A stretch of 64,000 nt of DNA from Cichorium intybus (lineage: Eukaryota; Streptophyta; Magnoliopsida; Asterales; Asteraceae), in assembly GCA_023525715.1 (NCBI GenBank), contig CM042016.1:66030882-66094881 (forward strand). Direction: 5' to 3'. A program made the position numbers and the translations under genes. Within the stretch, counting starts at the first letter, position 1. Each line of letters starts with the position of its first letter. The notes beneath the pieces were generated by a model. It searched no databases. It was not told the origin of the DNA and saw nothing but the letters and a program-made list of their open reading frames with translations. Shown here one piece after another: positions 1-10,991 of the stretch.

Positions 1-178
1 GAAACATTGAACTAAACACTCTAGACTTTTGCAATGATTTAGACATCTTAGAAAACTAGTTTCCTTTTTGTGACATGTTTTTTAATTTTTCATTGTAATG
101 TTTTTCTTTCTTAATGAAGTTTTTTTTGGGTCACTTTTATTAAAATTGTGTTCATAACTCATCATTTATTTTTCTTAT

Positions 179-1039
179 ATGAAGTTCAAAATGAGTTCAA
201 CTGGAGCACAAAACCAAGGAAATCTTGGAGAACTCTTAATAATTGATTGTGGTACCACACACACCATCTTGAAAACAAATAAATATTTTTCCACACTAAA
301 ACCCGTAAAAGGGCACATAAATACAATATCAGGTCCTGTAGACTTGATCGTAGGAGCAGGAAATGCTTGTTTCATGTTACCTAATGGTACGAAGTTTGTA
401 ATCAGTAATGCGTTATTTTCCCCAAAGTCAAACAGAAAATTATTGGGTTTTAATGATATATATCTTAACAAATATGACACATTCACCAAAACAATAGGAA
501 ACAAGAAATATATGTTTATAATAAATGAAAACCATATATTGGAGAAATTACCACAATTTGATTCTGGTTTACATTTTACATATATAAATATTGTTGAGTC
601 AAATTTGGTGGTTAAAGAAAAATTTTGTGATCCTAGAATATTTAGTTTGTGGCATGATAGGCTGGGTCATCCAGGATTAACAATGATGCGCCGAATAATT
701 GAAAATACATCTGGGCATCCATTGAAGGACCAGAAGTTCCCTCAAATAGGTAATAAGAACCCGTGTATTTCTTGTTCCCTTGGGAAATTAATTACAAGAC
801 CTTCACCAATGAAAGTTGAAAGGGAATCACCTAGATTTCTAGAAAGAATTCAAGGAGACATATGTGGACCAATTCATCCACCTTCTGGACCATTTAAATA
901 CTTTATGGTCTTAATAGATGCATCAACTAGATGGTCTCATGTTTGCCTATTATCAACTCGTAACATGGCATTCGCAAAATTCCTAACTCAGATTATTAAA
1001 CTAGAGCACATTTTCCTGATTATAACATCAATAAAGTGA
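179..1039 (+). pseudogene. copia pol fragment: protease, GAG-pre-integrase, integrase N-terminal part
   Basis: The 286-residue reading opens with a protease-like stretch, Asp-Cys-Gly-Thr-Thr-His at residues 23-28, a variant of the copia DSG site. The GAG-pre-integrase/zinc-binding region follows (LWHDRLGHPG, then CISCSLGK, an HHCC arrangement). The integrase core starts with QGDICGP and the second Asp region LIDASTRW. The reading ends wrongly in about 13 unrelated residues after QIIKL. One base is missing near 1002, because the +1 frame continues directly into the next ORF. The real polyprotein would start further upstream, so the Met at 179 is not a trusted start. Confidence 0.85.
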
Positions 1040-2445
1040 GACTTGATAATGCAGGTGAGTTTACGTCTCAAGTATTTAATGATTATTGTATGTCTATAGG
1101 AATTACTGTTGAGCATCCAGTTGCACATGTACACACTCAAAATGGTTTAGCAGAGTCACTGATTAAACGTCTCCAATTAATAGCTAGACCATTAATAATG
1201 AGAACAAAACTTCCTGTTTCCATATGGGGTCATGCAATTTTACATGCTGCATCACTGATTCGTATGAGACCAAGTGCATATCATACATATTCTCCCTTTC
1301 AACTTGTTTCTGGAAAAGAACCAGATATATCCCACTTTAAAATTTTTGGAAGTGCAGTATATGTTCCTATTGCTCCACCACAACGTACAAAAATGGGTCC
1401 TCAAAGGAGGTTGGGAATATATGTTGGTTTTGAAACAAATTCAATAATAAGATATCTTGAACCTTTGACAGGTGATATGTTTACAGCATGTCTTGCTGAT
1501 TGCCATTTCAATGAAGAAAATTTCCCAACACTTGGGGGAGAAATGAAAACGCAAGAAAAGAATGTTTCATGGTATGAACCTTCTTTATCATATCTTGATC
1601 CTCGCACACAAGAATGTGAGATGGGTGTTCAAAAAATAATACATTTGCAAGAAGTTGCAAATCAATTACCTGATGCATTTACTGATACAAAAAGAGTTAC
1701 TAAATCATATATACCTGCTGTTAATGTTCCAGCTCGAATTGAACTCCCAGATAGACAATCTGATGAAAAAGTAACTCAAGAATCCAAAGCACGCCTGAAG
1801 CGTGGAAGGCCATTTGGTTCTAAGGATGCAAATCCTAGAAAAAGAAGAGGAATGGAAAATATGTTTGAGCATAATGAAAGTGTTCATGAAGAAACACAAA
1901 ATAACATTACTTCCCCAGTTGAGGAAATAAATGATAAGGAGATTGAAATTAATTATGGTCATATAAAAATAGTAAGGAGCCAATATGAATTAGAAAATAT
2001 AATATTTTCTTATTCAGTTGCATGCAATATTATCAATGAGGATCCAGAACCACAATCTGTCATTGAATGCCAAAATAGACAGGATTGGGGTAAATGGAAA
2101 GAGGCCATGCAAGCTGAATTAACGTCTCTCAATAACAGAAAGGTTTTTGGACCTATTATACTCACACCTGGAGTTGTGAAACCATTGGGATACAGATGGA
2201 TTTTTATACAAAAAAGAAATGAGAAAAATGAAATTGTGAGATACAAAGTCAGGCTCGTTGCTCAGGGTTTTTCTCAAAGGCCGGGAATCGATTATGAAGA
2301 AACATATTCTCCTGTTATGGATGCAATCACTTTCAGATATTTAATCAGTCTAGCAGTTTCTGAAAATTTAGATATGCATCTTATGGATGTTGTTACTGCT
2401 TACTTATATGGATCACTTGACAGTGATATATATATATATATATGA
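1036..2445 (+). pseudogene. copia pol fragment: integrase C-terminal part and RT N-terminal part
   Basis: Homology begins upstream of the first Met, at about 1003, in the same frame. Residues 2-9 (RLDNAGEF) carry a catalytic Asp of the integrase core, and QNGLAE ends at the catalytic Glu, residue 40. The integrase C-terminal region runs to about residue 170. A poorly conserved Lys-rich linker follows, then the RT N-terminus with WKEAMQAEL, YRWIF and YKVRLVAQGF. The reading stops inside a run of TA dinucleotides at 2427-2442, where the downstream frame takes over. Confidence 0.85.
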
Positions 2446-3665
2446 AAATCCCCGAAGGATTTAAAATGCCAGAAGCATTAAGTGCAAAACCCAAACAAAT
2501 GTATTCTATTAAACTGCAAAGATCATTGTATGGGTTAAAGCAATCTGGACGTATGTGGTACAATCGTCTAAATGATTACTTAATAAGCAAAGGCTATAAA
2601 AACAATATTATTTGTCCGTGTGTATTTATTAAGAAAACAACATCTGGATATGTGATTATAGCCGTCTATGTTGATGATCTAAACATTATTGGGACGAATA
2701 AAGAAATCCTTGAAGTGATTGAATTTTTAAAGAAAGAATTTGAAATGAAAGACCTTGGGAAAACCAAATATTGTCTTGGTTTACAGATTGAGCATATGCC
2801 AAATAGGATACTTGTCCATCAATCAAACTATACAGAAAGGGTCTTGAAACGTTTTAATATGGATAAAGCCAAACCTTTAAGCTCTCCAATGATTGTTAGA
2901 TCACTAAATATTGACAAAGATCCATATCGCCCTTGTGAGGAAAATGAAGAAATTCTTGGTCCAGAAGTACCATATCTTAATGCAATTGGAGCTCTTATGT
3001 ATCTTACTAATTGTACTAGACCTGACATTTCTTTTGCAGTAAATCTATTAGCAAGATTTAGTTCATCTCCAACAAAAAGACACTGGAATGGAATCAAGCA
3101 CATATTACGATACCTTCGCGGAACTACTGATTTAGGTTTATTTTTTCCTAATAGTTCAAAACAAGGCTTGATTAGTTATGCAGATGCAGGTTACTTGTCT
3201 AATCCTCATAAAGCAAGATCTCAAACTGGATATGTATTCATGAGTGGAGATACTGCAATATCTTGGCGTTCTCAAAAGCAAACACTCGTCGCCACATCTT
3301 CAAATCATGCAGAAGTAATTGCTCTAAATGAAGCTAGTAGAGAATGTACATGGTTAAGATCGATGACACAACTTATCCTGACTTCTTGTAGAATAAATAA
3401 AGATAAATCTCCAACCTTAATCTATGAAGATAATGCAGCATGTGTCGCTCAAAAGAAAGAAGGGTACATCAAAAGCGACAGGACAAAACATATTCCTCCA
3501 AAGTTTTTTGAATACACTCAAGAGCGTATAAAGAATCAACAGATTGAACTAAAATATGTTCAATCTAGCAACAATGCAGCAGATCTTTTCACAAAGGCAC
3601 TTCCTACCAAGATCTTTAGAAAACATGTTCATGGTATTGTAATGAGACATCTACACAATACATAA
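2442..3665 (+). pseudogene. copia pol fragment: RT catalytic core and RNase H
   Basis: The reading continues the RT of the preceding fragment in another frame. LYGLKQSGRMWY is the conserved copia fingers/palm motif. YVDD at residues 76-79 is the RT catalytic centre. RNase H follows, with the Asp of SYADAGY, the Glu in the SNHAEVIAL region and the Asp of YEDNAAC. The ending DLFTKALPTKIF is the usual copia pol C-terminus. This 407-residue part is uninterrupted. The Met at 2442 is not a real start. Confidence 0.9.
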
Positions 3666-3814
3666 TGGTCATTCGATATGTAAATGAGGGGGAGTCAACT
3701 AGACATTGCACTCTTTTTCCCTTCGCTAAAGTTTTTTCCCATTGGGTTTTCTTTAGCAAGGTTTTTAATGAGGCAGTACTTCAAAGTTGAACTCTGATGT
3801 AGAATGATGTCATT

Positions 3815-3825
3815 CAAGGGGGGAG
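3815..3825 (+). promoter_or_regulatory. polypurine tract
   Basis: The purine run AAGGGGGGAG directly precedes the TGTTAC start of the LTR. This is where plus-strand DNA synthesis would be primed. Confidence 0.75.
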
Positions 3826-4089
3826 TGTTACAAGTAATTGGTGAATGACAACATTATGTCATCACTTTGTCATCACTTTGCATTTACCAATTAAACAACT
3901 ATATTTGAATAGTAGACTTGGTAGTATAAATAGACCATCAATGTAAGGAAGAAAATGCATCTCATATCAACTCTTTCACAAGTGATATAAACTCTCTCTA
4001 CTCTCTCCAAGCTCTCAAGCTTTCTTTCTTTCTTCATCTATATTCTAGTTTTTAGTTTTTCATAATTGTTGTGGTAACGCTGAATTTAT

Positions 4090-4093
<4 letters not shown>
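3826..4093 (+). repeat. 3' LTR (268 bp) of the left copia element
   Basis: The LTR starts TGTTACAAG just after the polypurine tract and ends ATAACA. A TATA box (TATAAATA) lies at 3925-3932, about 100 bp in. A CT-rich stretch (3990-4050) follows it. The partner LTR is outside the window. The right end abuts a long TA microsatellite, so no target duplication can be read. Confidence 0.75.

Positions 4094-4167
<74 letters not shown>
4094..4167. repeat. (TA)n microsatellite
   Basis: About 74 bp of uninterrupted TA sits directly against the LTR end. A C13 homopolymer follows at 4192-4204. Confidence 0.97.
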
Positions 4168-4168
<1 letters not shown>

Positions 4169-4550
4169 GGGTTTGGGGACAGGTTTCCCCTCCCCCCCCC
4201 CCCCGGTACGACTTTGAGTCCCACGACGTTTTTTACATCCTTAGGCCATTAGGTGTGTCCTCTCACGACTTCTTAATTTTGGGGTGCCACCTCGGCATCC
4301 AGTTAGCAACTCTCTATCATTCCCTTACTCCTGGAAATGGTTACGTCTTAGTCTATCACTACCTCTAAACTAAATTAAAATTAAAATAAAAACAAAACAA
4401 ATAATTTCATAAATAAATTTTTTTATTAAAATAGATAAACTAAATTTAAAAATAACATTAAAATTAAATTAAAAATTAAACATTAGTTTAAAATAAATTT
4501 AAAAAAAAAATATAAATTACGTTAAAACTAAAATTAAAAAAACTAAAAGA

Positions 4551-5700
4551 CTACATCTCGTATTTTTTGACGATGTCGTCTTTGGGCTTCAATACCAACT
4601 CGAGAGCCACGCCACTGAGATGCTCGGTCGGATGCATCAAAACTAGCATGTTGATCGCACGATCTTTGTTCTCGCAGAAACGACTTTTTGCCAACGTTTG
4701 CTCTTCGTTGAATTTGACGTGAGATGAAATGGTCGTCATAAGTTGATCGAATTTTTCGTTCATTTCATCCATTTGGTCGTCGTTGACCGAACTCGAAGAT
4801 GTTGCCGCCTTTCATTTCGCCTTCGCCCGATTGCGGCCCATCGGTCTTTCAAAGTCGTCAGGGATTTTGTTGACGTCGGCCCCGATATGTGCATCCGAAG
4901 ACGTCGTGTATTGCGTCTCGGATATTTTGGATCATTTCGACGCATGTGTCGGTGCCGTATCGGTGCCGACCCCCTTCCACCTCGGATATTGTCGGACCAC
5001 CTCCCAAAAAGCCATGTGTCTAAATGTTTTACCCTTGTTATCATTTTGGTAAACCGCAAGTGCTTTTTTAAGTATATCTTGGTCACTTTCGCCCGATTCC
5101 CGTTGTCCGATAAAATTAACGAACAAGTAGTTAATTTTAGTTGCATACCCGTTAACGACACGAAATTTAGTCGTCAACGTATCCTTGGAATGATAAAAGT
5201 CGTCAACGTGTATGGACTCCCAAAAATATGCTTTCCATTGAGCGTTTCCGGCCTCACAATACTCGGAAACGGCAACCCTGTACGGGCTAATATCACTTCT
5301 TCTTCTTGGGTCCATGCTTGTGCTGGACCGGGACCGGTGACTTTCTTTCGACTTTTTCGTTGTAGGGGAATTTCCTCGGGCTCGGATTCCTCTACTTCCT
5401 CCGGTCTTGTCTCCGTCACCGCCTCATCGCTCGAATCGGACTCATCGACATGCTCCGGTTGTGGCTCCGTGAAAGCCGTGGAAGGTATACTGAAAAAGGG
5501 TTGAACGGTTGTGAGTATTGAAATTGTGGGGGCATCGAGTGATATTGAAATTGTGGTGTGGGAAAAAAACGGTCGCTCTATTTGCGGAATGTACGGAGCG
5601 GGTTCCGGTGTGTGTTGCGAGAAAATATTTTTTGCGGCTTTGGATTGTCGTTGGAACGATTTCTTGGACGCTATCGAAATTTTTTGGAGAATTCTTTTGA
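4551..5700 (-). pseudogene. Myb/SANT-like (NAM-associated) transposon protein, frameshifted
   Basis: Read on the minus strand, the pieces in order are an acidic leader (EEVEESEPEEIPL), a SANT-like start AWTQEEEVILAR, then VAVSEYCEAGNAQ, INYLFVNFIGQRESGESDQD, LKKALAVYQ, TFRHMAFWEVVRQYPRW, and a C-terminal tail with MNEKFDQL. This layout matches the plant Myb/SANT-like/NAM-associated protein encoded as ORF1 in PIF/Harbinger transposons, from family knowledge. It is spread over at least three frames. One base is lost just after ILAR (about 5310-5330), and another break falls near 4935. No DDE transposase is visible nearby, so this is an orphan, decayed ORF1 or a related domesticated-type gene. 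Confidence 0.65.
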
Positions 5701-5719
5701 GTGGTTTTTGTGTGTAAAA

Positions 5720-8100
5720 TGTGTAATGTGTGCGAATTTAAAATGTATTGTGTGTGTGTATGTTGTGTCTATATATCTACTATACCTAATAAATAAAAAT
5801 AACTTTTGCCACGTGCCATCTTCTAAGGCTTTTTGTACACTTGTCATTTTTATAGAATTTCTGATTTTTTTGCTTTTCACATTTATCTCATTCACGCAGC
5901 TAGAATCGGAGAAGAGTTCCTAGATTCAAGCTGATGTTTGAATCAGTAAACGGATCTCCTTAATACACTAAACCCACCCCTAATCTCTCCCACATAAGTT
6001 CGTAACTGAAATTTAATTTAAAGAGAATCGCTACACCTCTCAAGTCTCTAGGAGGAGCAATGACGACGAAGATCCCCAATTTCTCGGCATTAATATCTCC
6101 AGTTTGATCCCTTCCCCTATATCTCAATCTTCTCGATTTATCTTTCTATCTCTTTAACCCTAATTCTGTTCATAGAATTCTCTATTTCAGTTTTGATATT
6201 TTCAGTTCCCGCTTGGGAGAATGAGAGCTTCGACTGCTTTGTGACTTCGTCTTGGTGCTTCTACAGTTCTGCCATTACCGGTAAGCCTTCAGCCTGCTGC
6301 GATCGAGACTTCTAGATCGAAGATGCCATTGCTTTTTTAAAGTAGAGCTTTATTCGTTATGCCCTTCCGCTTTATTCACGAGATAGAAAAATTCGGATTT
6401 TTTGACAATAATTTGATTGTGGTACAGCGATTTTCTATAGCCATCCCCACGACAGTGTCTAGGTAAAATACAGATATGAAAAATCTAAGATTTTTGTTTG
6501 TTCTTTTTGTTTACATGGGGTAAATTGTTTCAGATTTAGGTTAAATTTTTACATTGATGCCCTTTTGTTCAGTTTCAAATTTCTTGCAGTCATTTAATCT
6601 TAATTATGAAATACCTTAAACAATTTTTATGTTGGTTGCAGGCTGGTATGTGTTGGTTACTCAAGCGCCCAACTGTTAGCATTAATGTTATTTTGGGATA
6701 ATTTAAGGAAATTCAGGCTACGGAGGAGCATTGAACATTTTTTTCTATTTCAGGTTAGTAGGTCGAATCACTATCAAAGCCAATTGGCACAAAATCAACA
6801 CCAGCACATACAGGTGAGTTCTTTTACTGATTTGAGTTGCTACACATTGATAATGTTTATTATTGATTTTCTATGTTATCTAATTATTTCCTATTCAATA
6901 TATTTTGACATTAGACATTCTTGATGCTAATTTTGTCTTTTGTGTCAGATTCAGCTGAATGAAAGATTTACGGTGTGCAAACAGCAAAGTGAAAGTTTAG
7001 GAAATGAGGTTGGTCCATTCTGATATAATAGAAGCCGAGAATTAAGTAAATTATAAATGCCATTAAACTTATCTTATTTTTTATTTGACCAGAATATGCG
7101 ATTTTTAGATTTATTTAAATCTAAATCTTCACTAAATACAAGGTTGGATATGAGAATAGTACATTAATCTACCTATTATATGGGACCTTTCTAAAGTTTA
7201 ACAGGTGATTAATGTATGGTTCACGCTTAAAATTTATGGCAATCTAAATTGTCACTTCCCATCAGGTTACAAATATGTGACTAGACATGAAAATACATAA
7301 ATTACATCAGGAAGGAGTTTTGCTGGAAACCTTTTTGATTTTCGGGAATCTAAATATTCACTAAATGCAGGGTTAGATATGGGTTTAATTCAATTCAATA
7401 TTTTGTTTCATTTTTGTTTTAAGAGATTTAATCGTCTTTTTTTTTCTTTTACCTGATGCTTAATTTATAGTTTTTGGTATTTGTAGATCGAATTCCAACT
7501 ACATAACAAATAAGTTTAAATATAGCTAAAGTTAAGGCATTGTAGTTTGAAAAGTCTACCTGGTTATTCATTATACTTTCAATATTTTTTCTTATTAGGG
7601 CATCGTATTTTGACAAGCCTACCCAGTTATAGCAACGAAAATTGCTATTGTGATTAGGGCTAGATTGTCGTGTGTGTATATAAATGGCTGTGGTACTGGC
7701 ATGTATATGTGTGATCCGTAGATCGTGTATTATTGTAAGTTTATACATTACATTATAATATTCCAATGATGGTTTTAATGCAAGAAAATTTCGGGAAAAA
7801 GGACCAACTGTTGCTAAAGCTGAAGGGTAGCTAATCGGTCAAAAGGACCATTTCTGTCATAAAAATTATAGCTAAAATGTCCATCCTAAAAAAATCTGTC
7901 AAAATTACCAAATGTTGGAAAATTTGATTGGTACCTAATCGGTCAAGGGATCATTTATATGTTTACTACATACCAAAAATCTGTCAAAGTCAAAGTTGAT
8001 TGCTATTGTATGATTAAATGAAAATGGTTTTCTTATTATATCATTTTTTTAATTTACTAAAATGAAAAAATATTTTTGCATGAAGAACTGAAGTGAGATG
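5720..8100. other. non-coding stretch with exon-like scraps
   Basis: No long ORF is credible here. The 5' part (6060-6290) looks like a transcribed leader ending in a donor-like GGTAAGCC. Further on, small blocks are bounded by splice-like signals: 6642-6752, about 6753-6812 (before GTGAGTTC), and 6949-7008 (after TGTGTCAG, before GTTGGT). I could not name the source gene. Imperfect direct repeats of 30-60 bp recur at 7115/7335, 7535/7600 and 7830/7930. Confidence 0.35.
5776..5800 (+). other. possible Helitron 5' terminus
   Basis: After an A at 5775 the sequence begins TCTACTATACC, soon followed by AATAAATAAAA and a CACGTG-containing stretch. Plant Helitrons insert between A and T and start with TC followed by CTA/TA-rich sequence like this. 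No 3' hairpin plus CTRR end was located. Confidence 0.3.
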
Positions 8101-8101
8101 G

Positions 8102-8212
8102 ATGCCTCGGTTTCTTTTGGGGCAGTCAATGGGAGGTGTTGTTGCACTTAAAGTTCATCTTAAAGAACAACGTGAATGGGATGGTGTAGCTCTTGTGGCT
8201 ACAATGTGCAAA
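8102..8212 (+). pseudogene. lipase exon fragment (caffeoylshikimate esterase / monoacylglycerol lipase-like)
   Basis: Thirty-seven codons in one frame contain the alpha/beta-hydrolase nucleophile elbow GQSMGG, followed by VALKVHLKEQREWDG and ending in ATMCK. This is the pattern of the plant monoacylglycerol lipase/caffeoylshikimate esterase family around its active-site Ser. The fragment ends at GTAAAA, a possible splice donor. No other part of the gene was found around it, so it is an isolated captured or relic exon. The family assignment rests on motif memory, not a search. Confidence 0.6.
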
Positions 8213-8707
8213 GTAAAATTCCCTTTGTACCCTTGATATAATTTATTCAACTTTGCCTTTTTAGTAAAAGTTCCCTTTTTGACCATTTGATTTTGTTCAA
8301 AGATTGTAGAGGAAATGAAGCCACCATAATCACTGCAGAAAGTTTTAATCTTTTTGTCAAGACTTATGCCAAAAGCAAAGCTTGTACCATAGAAAGATCT
8401 AGCTTAGCTGGCATTTAGGGACCCACAAAAAAGAAAATTAGTAATTTTTTATCTCATTTTTGTTTGCAATCTCCCAGTCTGTTGTTAAGAATTTTGGAGG
8501 CGCTTTTGGACAAATCTACCCCTCTGTGGTCTAAATTCTTGAAGGTGCAGTTTTTCCTTCTACAGGGGAAGTTAAGGTGCAGTCTCTTGGTTGGATTGAG
8601 CAGACTTTATGTGCGTCTTTGCTGGCTTAGTTTTACTTATGCTTTGGATGATTTTATCCTTTCTGGGAGGGGGATTCTGCTCATTGTTACATTCTCTAAT
8701 ACATCTC
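8213..8707. other. left flank of the copia array, unassigned
   Basis: No gene is recognised. One frame from about 8478 reads VVKNFGGAFGQIYPSVV before stops, after an acceptor-like CTCCCAG. The last five bases, ATCTC (8703-8707), nearly match GTCTC at 50823-50827, so this flank was once contiguous with 50828 onward. The joined flank, with AATAAA at 50941 and an AT-rich tail, could be a LINE 3' end or a gene 3' end. Confidence 0.3.
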
Positions 8708-9779
8708 TGTTGTCGCCAAATATTCTAAGTAAGATGCGGAAAGATGGGATTGCGGAAAGTAAAGTTCCGAAATTGGGAGGTTTCAGAAGTGGACAAGTCC
8801 GAAGACTTGAGTGGATTTGCCGAATGACAAATATGTAATGAATACTTAGAACAGATCGATAGCTCAACAATAATTAAAGTGCATAAACAGTTAAATCACA
8901 AGAGATGTAAAGACAGAAAGATTAAGATGCTAGAATTGTAGAGACATACGGAAATGCAGATAAGAATAAGAGAATTGATGGAATGAGAGAAAATATATTG
9001 ATATTGAACAAAGTGTTACAACTTATCTCTCAAACTCATTACGACTGAAGAAGGATATGGTCTTCCTTTTATAGACTAAGGAAGGACCATCAGATAAGGA
9101 CTTATGGACTGAGGAGCAGACAACACGTCTCTCTTTAGTCAGACAATAAGGATAAAACTAATATAATAATACAATATCAGACTAGGGTGGCTTATCTAGA
9201 ATAAAGTAACATTATAAGTACAACCGACATGCTCCTAAAGGGATACGCTTGATCTAGTCTAATCATCTCCTATAAGTTGAAGTGCTTATCCTTTGTCTTA
9301 TCTTCAGGTTGGTCATCAAGTCTTCAATCTTCTATATTAAATGTTAAAGTGTATGAGTTCCTAGAAGTTGTTTTCATTGATGATCCAAAATCCTGAGTGG
9401 ATTTCGGAGCCCTGGCATTTCGGAATCAGAGTATTCTGAACTAGGTCTTCATGGTCTTGAATGATCTTCTAAGTTAGTTCGGAACATGGTCTCCCGAACT
9501 GTGTCCTTTTGTATGTTCTGATCTTGATAATATTGATTTGGTTAAAGTTCCGAAATCTAAGATTGGATTTCGGACATATATGAAAAGATCATTAAACAAG
9601 TCATTAAGAATCATAAGTATGTTCATTAAGTACATGCAGAACATACAATCAGAATATTAAACACATAACCATTGTTCAATACATAAAACATTCAAATAAC
9701 ACTTGTTCAAACAAACATTCCATCAAAATAAATAACTTCAAACACTGAGTTGGTCAAGGACTCATCTTTTACACTAACA
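8708..9779 (-). repeat. left LTR of the copia array (3' LTR of copy A)
   Basis: It starts TGTTGTCGCC and ends CACTAACA on the + strand, 1072 bp. In element sense the TATA box TATAAAAG lies at 9066-9073. It differs from the other two LTRs by scattered substitutions. Confidence 0.9.
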
Positions 9780-9792
9780 ATTCCCCCTTCGG
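9780..9792 (-). promoter_or_regulatory. polypurine tract of copy A
   Basis: In element sense CCGAAGGGGGAAT directly precedes the TGTTAG start of the LTR. Confidence 0.7.
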
Positions 9793-10986
9793 TGACCAAC
9801 CGAAGGGTTTGAGTCTTGAACTTCAGGGTTTTTCCAATATCCCTTGTCTTACTGCATACAACCAGAACTTTCTTATTGCTGTCATCCATTCCATTCTGAG
9901 CAGCACTTCCTTTTTGGCTTCAGGTTCCGAGTGAGTTGACTTCTTTATGGCCTTGAAGAACTCCAGTAGCATCTTGTTCGGAATCCTTCTGATTTGTTTA
10001 GCGCGAAGGAATAAGAAAGTCCCTTTTCTGGTAGAATCCTTGTACACAAGACCAAGTTCAATCCTTGTACACAAGACCAAGTTCAGGATCATGACTTCTG
10101 ACAACTTCATATTCGAAAAAGTTTGCCTTTTCAAATGTTCTTATTTTAACGCTTACGACTTTTGTTATGGGCTTCTCCGACCATGTTTTGTGTTGGGGTT
10201 GGGTGAATTTGGTCAGAAACGTTTGGTTTCTAACTCTGATGGCCAGGTCTTTGTTGATTTTTGTTAACCCAGAGAGGTCGAGTGAGTAGACATATTTTTC
10301 TCCATTAGGAGTCAAAGGGATGTCCCAGTTTTGCTCAGGAGTTGGAGGGGCATTGTATGATCTTTGAGGTTTGAAATCAGAATCATTCAATGGTCGGAAC
10401 ATGAAGAGTTTAGAGAAGTCAGGTTTGGGTCTACTTCTTCCGGCAATGTCTGGATTAGAGATTTCTTGGTCAGATTCTGTTTCAAAACCTTTAGCATGTA
10501 GGAATGCTAAGTCATTGAAGTATTTATCCTTCTTGATTTTGACTTCTGGTGGGTATGAATCTTGTATCGGAGAATACATGATGTCTTCCTCTTCATATTG
10601 GCCGGGGATTTGTATTGTTGAAGGAAGTATTGGAGTAGAATTTATTGTTGTTTCTTTTGGGGTTTCATCAGGATTCTTTTCAGGAGATTTCTAAGGATTG
10701 TCTTCAGGAGTCTTCTGAGGAATTTCTGTAGACTTCTGAGGATTTTCGTCTGACTTCTAAGGATTTTCTTTTGTCGAAATTTGGTGTTGATCCTAGTTGT
10801 TTCAGTGTTGGTTTCTTTCTTTGATTCATCCTGAGTTTTGTTGCCTTCAGGACCATCATCTTGTTCTTTTGTTTAACTTGGACCACCGGAAGTGTCGATC
10901 ATCATATCATCAGTTGGAGTTTCTTTTGATTTATCTACCTCTCCCCCTCCTGGGGCTCCTGTAGGAACTGAAGGGGGCACAGGTAG
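9793..10986 (-). pseudogene. env-position gene, exon 2 distal part, copy A
   Basis: This is the C-terminal part of the large ORF downstream of pol. Readable pieces contain FNDLAFLHAKGFETESDQE, NWDIPLTPNGEKYVYSLDL and RIPNKMLLEFFKAIKKS, and end in about WLYAVRQGILEKP. The proximal part of this segment is out of frame with several stops. A perfect 25-bp tandem duplication (10036-10060 and 10061-10085) breaks the frame. About 200 bp present in copy B (36950-37230) is missing. No known enzymatic domain is recognised. Confidence 0.7.
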
Positions 10987-10991
10987 GCGGC

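Larger units (their letters stand above)
1..4093 (+). mobile_element. Ty1/copia retrotransposon, 5' part outside window
   Basis: The stretch holds, in copia order, protease, integrase, reverse transcriptase and RNase H, then a polypurine tract and one LTR. Integrase before RT is the diagnostic copia order. The 5' LTR, primer site and most of gag lie left of the window or are lost. Bases 1-178 are T-rich and show no coding signal. Pol is split into three frames by a 1-nt deletion near 1002 and a TA-repeat expansion near 2427-2442, so this copy is inactive. I do not assign a copia lineage. Confidence 0.9.

Noticed and set aside
8464..8838. 124-codon ORF
   Set aside because: It crosses the boundary between flank and LTR at 8708, so it is a chance frame.
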